DNA of 64,000 bases, taken from Monodelphis domestica. Its lineage: Eukaryota; Chordata; Mammalia; Didelphimorphia; Didelphidae. Numbering within the stretch: position 1 is the stretch's first letter; every line of letters starts with the position of its first letter. The stretch spans positions 249,763,658 through 249,827,657 of the forward strand of contig NC_077234.1 in the NCBI RefSeq assembly GCF_027887165.1, read 5' to 3'. The translations under genes and the position numbers were made by a program. Of this stretch, positions 57,154 through 64,000 are shown one piece after another. Below the pieces are notes generated by a model. It made no database searches. It was not told the DNA's origin and saw nothing but the letters and a program-made list of their open reading frames with translations.

Positions 57154-60100
57154 CTATATTAGAAAACAGAAAAAAGATGGTTATTTAAGAAATAGAATTT
57201 AATAATTCAATGCTCCCTGAAATTTTCCCATTTTTACTTCTGGCTTACAAAATAACATTTGCTTTTCTAAACAAAATTTAATTAGAGGATTAGAAAAGGG
57301 TAAAACAATGATAAAGATTTCAAAATTCTTATTAACAGAGTAATCCACTGTGACTTCAGAGGACTAATAGTAAATCAAACCTTCTCTGCCTAGGAGTTAG
57401 AAAAAGGTTTGGAATGAAGTATATAATTCAGACTCAATCAATTTTTGAGTGAATATTCATTCACTCAAATGTATGTGAGTATGTGAGTTAGTGTGTGTAT
57501 GTATAAGTTAATCACTAGAAAGTGGTGGTGATATATAAAGAAAAGGAATTATCACCAAACTTTTTTTTTTAAGGGTATGTAAGGTATTGAAATTGGCAAC
57601 TTTCTTTTGAGTCTAAAAATGAAGCTGGTTCTTTACTTTAGGTTTTGCTATTCGAAACTATTAAACTTTCCCTAATTTAGATCAACAGTGGGAAAGCAAG
57701 TCTAAATTTGTGACAAATGTAGCTAATTTGATAATCAGATTCAGATTTTGGTTGTCATTTTGGTTTGGACCTACGATTTCATTTTCATAGGAAGCTCTAG
57801 CTGAAGAAACAACTTGAGCATCAACTGTTCTGCAACTTAAAAAGGCTTAGAGCTATGTCTGGGGCACTGAGACATTAAGCAATTTGCCAAGGATAACACC
57901 AATTACTTTATCTGTGAAAGTATAGAACTAAATCTAGGTTTTCCAAAAGACCTAGGTCATCCTGGCTAGAGCTAATCTTCTAACCACTAGTCTACATTGC
58001 TTCTTTTGATTCTGTTAAAAGTTATAACATGTATATATGCCAGAGAAGGGTTCTTTGAAAATCCACCCTAGTTTAGAGATAAGAATTATGATTTATGGTC
58101 TACAATATGCTTATAAAATATTCTCCTTGTTAATGTCCCTACTCAAATCATCACCAATTCCAAATAGCATTCAAATACAGGTAAATCTCCAGCTTAGTAA
58201 TGAGCTATATTCTTAAGTTATTTGTATGGAATTTGAGTGACCGTATGCATGGTCACATACAATAACACACATATATGTTAACATTTATATTATTAATTTA
58301 AACTAAATGACCTGTGTGCAATATACACATACATATATGTCAACATTTATGAACTAGAATGGCCCTTCCTATCATAGGCATAAATATTATATGTGGTAGT
58401 TCAATCACAAGGCAGGCAACAAAGACCAAGTCAACCCAAAGTCCCCTAAGTCTCAGAGTAAATTGGCATATGGTGCCATGAAACCTAACTTCTCTATGTA
58501 AAGAGGGTTACACAGCATCAGTAAGAAATTATTTCCCATTCAGAGCTCTGATTTGGAAAGTTAGTAACTCTTGCCCCCTCTGCAACTCCACTAGTAGGAC
58601 TAAAGGTCTTCTCTAACAGGTGATGTTTCTCATTCCCTGAGAAGCAAGATTCAGCAGAGTAGGCTGCTGGGAAAGAGGGAGCTGGAAAGAGGAAGACTAT
58701 GGCAGTTGGCTCTCAATTTGGGGAGGAGCTCTAGGGTTATACTTCATGCCTTGACTTCTTTTCTCTTCCCAGGCTACTTTTCTTTCACCAATCCCCTATG
58801 AAGTAGAACACAGGCTTCCCCCTACCCTCTTGAATGAAGGAAAATGAAAACACATTTTGATGATTTCTGAGATATTTTATTGTTTAAAATAAGAGAAAGG
58901 CTTCCTCCATGTCCATCATCTGCTCCACCTCATTTTTTCATTTATTCTTATGGGGAAAAAAGGGTCCACAAAGGTGATAGTGTTTTGGGGAATAGAATTC
59001 ATATACACTTCAAATGACCCAGTAAGTCTTCTGGACATTTTTATGACACTAGGACCAGAGAAGTAGCAATAACAGCAAACAGCTGGAAGTGCTAATTCCT
59101 CCTTCTTCCTTGTTACCCACAATCTTGGCTGGACTGGCCCTCATGAAGGAAGAATCTTTAGCAAGAAGGGGAGGGAAGGGTAGAACTTAGGGTAAACCTC
59201 AAACATTGGCGGTTGGAAAAAAAAGTTTCTGAAGGATCTGAGATAGTTGACTCAACACATAAAATTTGCTGTGGAGCTAAGAGATGCTCTGCCATTGGAC
59301 TAAAGATCTTTGGTTCTTTTATTGTTATTATTAATTTCTTTAATTGAGGTTCAAATTTTCTCCCTTCGTCCAGTTCCTCCCATACCCAAAGAAGAGGCAA
59401 GCAATATGATATAAACTAATTATACATGTGAAATCATGCAAAATTTATTTTCATATTAATCATGTTGAAAAAGAAAAAGAAGAAAAATAAAGAAAATGAA
59501 AAAAATATTTTTAATCTATCCTCAAGAGCTCATCATTTCTTTGTATTACAGTATTACATAACAAATCATATACCACAACTTTTTCAACCATTCCTCAATC
59601 GAAGGGCATCCCTTCCATTTCCAATTCTTTACCATCACACACACAAAAAAAAGATGTTATAAATATTTCTATACACACAGTCCTTTTCCTTTTTCTCTGA
59701 TCACTTTGGGATAAAGATTTAGCATTAGTAATTTTGGATCAAAGGGTATGCAGTTTTACAGTTCCAAATTGTCTTTCAGAATGGTTGGGCCATTTAACTA
59801 CTCCTCCAACAGTGTATTTAGTGTCTCAAAATCAACTGCTAAACATTTTTTTTCATATAATTATTGATAGCTTTGGTTTCTTCTTCTGGGAAATTGCCTA
59901 TTCAGATCTTTTAACCACTTATCCATTGGAAAATGGCTCATATTTTTACAAATATAACTGTTCCCTACAAATTTGAAAAATGAAGCTTTATTAGAGAAAT
60001 CTGCTATAAAATTTTCCCTCTGGTTTTCTTTTCTTATCTTTTGTTTGTTCAAAACCTTTTTAATTTAATGGAATTCTTGTGATCCTCTATCTTGATACAT

Positions 60101-60484
60101 CCTACGTACTTCCTTATTTTTCATGCTCCCCTAATTTACTTATATCATCCTCTAAATCACATACCTGTTTTGATCTTAATTTGGCATAGGGTCTGAGATG
60201 TTGAAGACCTTTATTGATGATCTTAGAAGTTTACATTAACATTATATTTATAATCATAATATTGAATTTTGAGATGTTTTGTCATGTTTTTAATATATTA
60301 TTCTGTACTTAGAAATTATGTAAAGTAAAAACCGTTGGAATAGTTGTAGAAGCAGCATGGCGAATACTGCCCATAATTAAAAAAATAACTTATATAGCAA
60401 AAACATTGCTATTCAATTCTTTAGTAATATAAACAAATGGGAGACATTATTGATTCAATGTTAGTTTATGTATACTTTAAATAC
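57154..60484 (-). other. ZNF654: ZNF654 intron
   Basis: A 3.3-kb intron with a GTATTT donor. It holds an antisense MIR-like fragment at about 57855-57995 and old L1 at 59310-60200. 58000-59300 has no recognised repeat; a minus-strand AATAAA with a short frame at 58860-59125 is unexplained. Confidence 0.8.
59310..60200 (-). mobile_element. Old LINE-1 3' fragment, antisense
   Basis: The plus strand shows antisense L1: 'cattcctcaatcgaagggca', 'gggataaagatttagcatta', 'gatcaaagggtatgcagttt', 'cagaatggttgggccattta', 'aaccacttatccattggaaa'. More diverged than L1 'A'/'B'. Confidence 0.7.
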
Positions 60485-60620
60485 CTATATCCTGAGATGC
60501 TGGCTTAGCTTTAAGAACTGCTTGTAAAACTGGATCTTCCCATGGTCCACCATCTCTAATAATTCGGGTAACGAGTTCCAGATTCACATTTCCATACCTG
60601 CTGAGATGGTTCTGGCATTC
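60485..60620 (-). CDS. ZNF654: ZNF654 coding exon (ECQNHLSRYG…), most upstream visible
   Basis: 136 nt; acceptor TTTTAG, donor GTATTT, phase 0 in and phase 1 out. It reads ECQNHLSRYGNVNLELV and IIRDGGPWEDPVLQAVLKAK. The remaining N-terminal exons lie right of the window; human ZNF654 is, as I recall, about 1,100 residues, so roughly 140 would be missing. Confidence 0.92.
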
Positions 60621-60889
60621 CTAAAACAGAGAAATTAGTTTAGTTTTCTGAATACTTTAAAAGTTGAAATTTAGGTATATGATTAATAAAGAAAAAATGC
60701 CAGTCAAAACCTTTACATAATTTTATTAGGTGAAAATTTATATTTGAAGGGTCACCAAATAATTCCATGTGATCAACTTTAAATATGTATTACATATTTT
60801 TAAACTAATGAACTTTTCCAAATCAAACGCCATAAAAAGGGGTTCCTTTTTTCTCACTCTCCAAATGTCTTCCTTTTTTTGGTTAATCT

Positions 60890-62350
60890 ATTCAACTTAT
60901 TTTTCACTTAAAAAAAAATATATTTATTTTTGCAAGCATTTTATTCTCTCCTTCCCATTGTATCCTACCAAAAAGTTAAAAAAAAAACTATCATAAACAC
61001 AAATAATCCAGCAAAATAAATTCCCACAATAGTCATATCTAAAATTGCATGCTTTGTTCTGATTTTCAAGCTCATCTCATTATGAGAAAGTGAAATGTTT
61101 CAAGGTTTGTCCTCTAGATTGATCAAAAGTTCTACAAGTCTTTTATTTTTCATTGTATAAATTGTTCTCCTAGTTATGCTCACTTTACTCTCCATCAGTA
61201 AGTACATCAGTCTTTTTAGTTCCCACTGAAATTGTCCATTTCATCATTTATGACACAATAGCATTCCAATATATGCATATACTATAATTTGTCCAGTCAT
61301 TCTATTTGACAGAATATCTTTTGTGGGACTTTGTTTTGCTGAACTCCTTAATGTTTATGAGAAGAATTTTATAGGTGGATATCCTCTTAGTTTTTAGTTT
61401 GGAGTTATCAAAAAAAAAAAGGTGTTTGTTCAATGTGGGTTCTTTACTTCTTTCTTTGATCTTTGATGCTGGCTTAGGGTATAAGCCTAGTACCAGGATA
61501 GCTTGATCAAAGAGTATGCATGATCAGATAACATTTTGGCCACAGTTCCAGAAAGGCTGGAACAATTCTGTTTTAGCAACAGTATGCTAGTATACTAATG
61601 TGCTTATTTTCCCTCGAATATTTGCCATTTTTTCCCTTGTCATCTATGCTAATCTAATAAGTACAAAGTAGAACCTGAGTTACTTTAATTTGCATTTCTC
61701 TATTTATTAGTGATTTAGAATGTTTTTTTTTCAATTTGTTACTGATAGCTTGGCTTCCTTTCTTTGAAAATTGTCTGTTGGTATCCTTTAACCATTTATC
61801 TATTGGGAACAGCTTATAGCATTTTATCTTATTTATTTTTAAAATTTATTTGATTAATTTAGAATATTTTTCCATGGTTACATAATTCTTGTTCTTTCCC
61901 TCCCCTCATACCTCCTCCCTCCCGTAGCCATCAGGCAATTCCACTGGGTTTTACATGTATCATTGATTGACTTATTTCCATAATGTTAATATTTGCAATA
62001 GTGATCATTTAGAGTTTACGCCCTCAATCATATTCCCATCAAACCATGTGATCAAGCAAATGTTTTTCTTCTACATTTGTGTTCCCACGGTTCTTTCTCT
62101 GGATGTGGATAGCATTCTTTCAAATCAGTTGCTTATATATCTTGAATGTAACACCCTTTATCAAAGAAACTTGCTGCAAAGTTTTTTTCACCAGTTAATT
62201 GTTTCCTTTAAAAGTAATGTAGTTAACTACATCATTATTTGTGCAAACATTTTAAATTTTATAATAAAAATTATCCACTTTATCTTCTATGTATCTTTCT
62301 ATCTTTTAATCATGAACCTACTGCCTTATTCATAGATCTGAAAACTAATT
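60890..62350 (-). mobile_element. Old LINE-1, antisense, split by a younger L1
   Basis: Antisense L1 3' sequence at about 60890-61840 ('gaaaattgtctgttggtatc', 'taaccatttatctattggga') resumes at about 62126-62350 ('gcttatatatcttgaatgta', 'aagaaacttgctgcaaagtt'). Between them is a short L1 of the younger type. Confidence 0.65.
61845..62125 (-). mobile_element. Short 5'-truncated LINE-1 3' end
   Basis: Antisense of the L1 'A'/'B' 3' UTR ('ttttccatggttacataatt', 'gcaattccactgggttttac', 'ccatgtgatcaagcaaatg'), inserted in an older L1. Confidence 0.75.
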
Positions 62351-62621
62351 TCTTCCTTATTCCTCTAATTTGTTAATAGTCATTTAAAATGTGATCATTT
62401 TAAACTCACTGAAAAAGCAACACAAATTCTAATTAGGGTAGAATCATTGTTTTTTAAAGGTACCAAGTGGCCAACAGAAATAAGAAGGATTACAGAAAAC
62501 GGTGTCCTATCTGAAATTCATGTTCTATAAAACTTGAAAATGAAGTTTCTTCTAAAAATTATTTTTCATGAAGCCATCAAGGTATTTTAATGATTACCAT
62601 TGTGTGTCTGTGTGTTTTCTT

Positions 62622-62813
62622 GACCCTTACCTTCCATCCTAGAATCAATACTCTGTATTGATTCCAAGGCAGAAGAGTGGTAAGGGCTAGGCAGTGGGGG
62701 TTATGTGACTTGCCCAGGGTCACACAGCTGGGAAGTGTCTAAGGCCAGATCTGAGCCTAGGACTTCCCATCTCTAGGTCTGTATCTCAATCCACTGAGCT
62801 ACCCAGCTGCCCC
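62622..62813 (-). mobile_element. Marsupial tRNA-like SINE
   Basis: A full antisense copy ('acccttaccttccatcctag' to 'acccagctgcccc'), with 'tgtgttttc' on both flanks as a probable target-site duplication. Confidence 0.88.
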
Positions 62814-63477
62814 CACCACTGTGTTTTCAAGATAATTTCTAACATGAATGTTTATGTTACTGCAAAAAATATTATTGGGCAATGTTCTTATATTAACAAA
62901 AAGATTCTGATCATGTTCAAGTATGATCACTTGTAGATATTTCTGAAGACATTTTGACCATTCCAAAGAATAAAAATAGTTCCTTTTGAATCAGGGAAAA
63001 ACATCTTGTTCAAACACTGTGGTAAAACCAAAGTTATTCTGGATGTATAAAAAGTTTAGTCACTATTCAGCAGTTGAGTTGGCTTTTGGCCCAAGAAATC
63101 CACAAGAAGTAAAGGTGAGACTTAAATAGGTCTCTGACATACCTGAGTACTGAGCTTGGCTCTGAATCCCCAGGGATTAAATTTCTTACCTGTCTGTAGT
63201 TAGTGAGGCAACTATCATATTATCTTTATCTCTAAGGGGTTTAAGATTAATTGGCTGAAACAAGGTGGTAATAAAAATACATTTACTATCAGGAATTTGC
63301 CTTTTATGTTTTGTAGATGGATATCAATTTGCATCAACTTAAACACTAATAAATCACAGTTTTCCTCTTAGTTTTTCTAAAAGATACAATCTCTCAAAAG
63401 GTTTAGATAACTACAGATTTAGATAATTTTATTAATTTGTCCATAATGATATGGAGCAACACACCTAAATATTGTAT

Positions 63478-63900
63478 TCATTTTTTTAAAATTTAGAATA
63501 TTTTTCCATGTTTACATGATTCATGATTTTTCCCACCCCTCTCCCAGAGCTGACAAGCAATTCCATGGGGTACACATGTGTCATTGTTCAAAACCCATTT
63601 CCACACTATTCATATTTGTAATAGAGTGAACTTTTAACACCAAAACCCCAATCATATCCCCATCAAACCATGTGATCAATCATCTGTTTTTCTTTTGCAT
63701 TTCTACTGCCACAGTTCTTCCTCTGGATGTGGAGAGCATCTTTCTCATATGTCCCTCCGAATTGTCCTGGGTCACTGCATTGCTGCTAGTAGAGAAGTCC
63801 ATTACATTCGATTGTACCACAGTGTATCCGTCTCTGTGTACAATGTTCTCCTGGCTCTGCTCCTCTCGCTCTGCATCACTTCCTGGAGGTCTTTACAGTT
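63478..63900 (-). mobile_element. 5'-truncated LINE-1 3' end
   Basis: Antisense of the younger L1 3' UTR and ORF2 end ('gtcctgggtcactgcattgc', 'cctggctctgctcctctcgc'), closely similar to 10421-10880. Confidence 0.82.
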
Positions 63901-63934
63901 CTATTGTGTGCATTTTTTAAAATACCTAATAAGG

Positions 63935-64000
63935 GCAGCTAGATGGCTCAGTGAATTGAGAGTCAAACCTAAAGAAAGAAGGTCTTAAATCTGGTCTCAG
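63935..64000 (+). mobile_element. Marsupial tRNA-like SINE, cut by window end
   Basis: 'gggcagctagatggctcagt' head followed by 'gtcttaaatctggtctcag'; continues past the edge. Confidence 0.85.

Larger units (their letters stand above)
60621..64000 (-). other. ZNF654: ZNF654 intron (partial)
   Basis: Upstream intron with L1 and SINE copies listed separately. 62380-62620 and 62820-63470 show nothing recognisable. Confidence 0.75.

Noticed and set aside
58860..59125. Minus-strand AATAAA with an upstream 68-codon frame, like the end of an mRNA
   Set aside because: There is no A-tail, target-site duplication or recognisable protein. It could be an alternative ZNF654 exon, but nothing in the sequence shows a matching splice.
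1..64000. CRISPR arrays, operons, ribosome-binding sites, replication origins
   Set aside because: The sequence is vertebrate nuclear DNA; no such arrays or prokaryotic signals were seen.
5700..64000. CGGBP1 coding sequence on the plus strand
   Set aside because: Expected nearby from human gene order, but no plus-strand frame resembles it; the coding exon is probably right of the window.

Overview
The window is vertebrate nuclear DNA, almost certainly from a marsupial. It is AT-rich, the genes are split by long introns, and it is full of retroposons. The most telling repeats are many copies of a tRNA-like SINE of about 200 bp with a GGTTCAAATC-type B box and a tail reading like 'aaggtaagggttt', together with marsupial-type LINE-1, L2/CR1/L3 relics and RTE-type SINEs. 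An opossum or another marsupial would fit; the species cannot be fixed from sequence alone. No bacterial, CRISPR or plasmid features are present.

Two protein-coding genes are supported, both on the minus strand and both incomplete. C3orf38 (start codon at 5638-5640) has coding exon 1 at 5514-5640 and exon 2 at 411-646; its last exon lies left of the window. ZNF654 enters from the right edge. Six coding exons are visible (60485-60620, 56951-57153, 56314-56453, 39777-39918, 32478-34797 and a tiny terminal coding part 31946-31953), followed by a 3' UTR of about 3.7 kb ending near a polyadenylation signal at 28255-28260. All junctions have GT/AG sites and matching phases, giving 982 contiguous residues from the first visible exon to the stop. 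The order ZNF654 then C3orf38, both in the same direction, matches human 3p11. In human the CGGBP1 promoter lies head to head with C3orf38, so the CpG-rich block at about 5200-6060 is probably a bidirectional promoter. No CGGBP1 coding sequence is seen here.

The 22 kb between the genes (6-28 kb) is an archive of mobile elements: an L2 relic (7.7-8.7 kb), a LINE-1 interrupted by a second LINE-1 in antisense (8.8-12.5 kb), L1 fragments, a decayed class I-like endogenous retrovirus on the minus strand (about 13.1-20.6 kb) with one intact gag-like reading frame and a scrambled integrase, old L1 with hAT-like insertions (20.6-23.5 kb), an LTR-element remnant (23.9-24.8 kb) and an antisense L2. ZNF654 introns hold RTE, L2, CR1/L3, L1 and many SINEs.

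The observations most worth checking are: (1) a 106-bp RNase H fragment inserted backwards inside the integrase of the retrovirus; (2) the ZNF654 terminal exon, which replaces a read-through tail; (3) a 7SL RNA retropseudogene antisense in the ZNF654 3' UTR; (4) a perfect 17-bp hairpin between the genes; (5) the intact gag-like frame. I found no clear evidence of a wholly new biological system.
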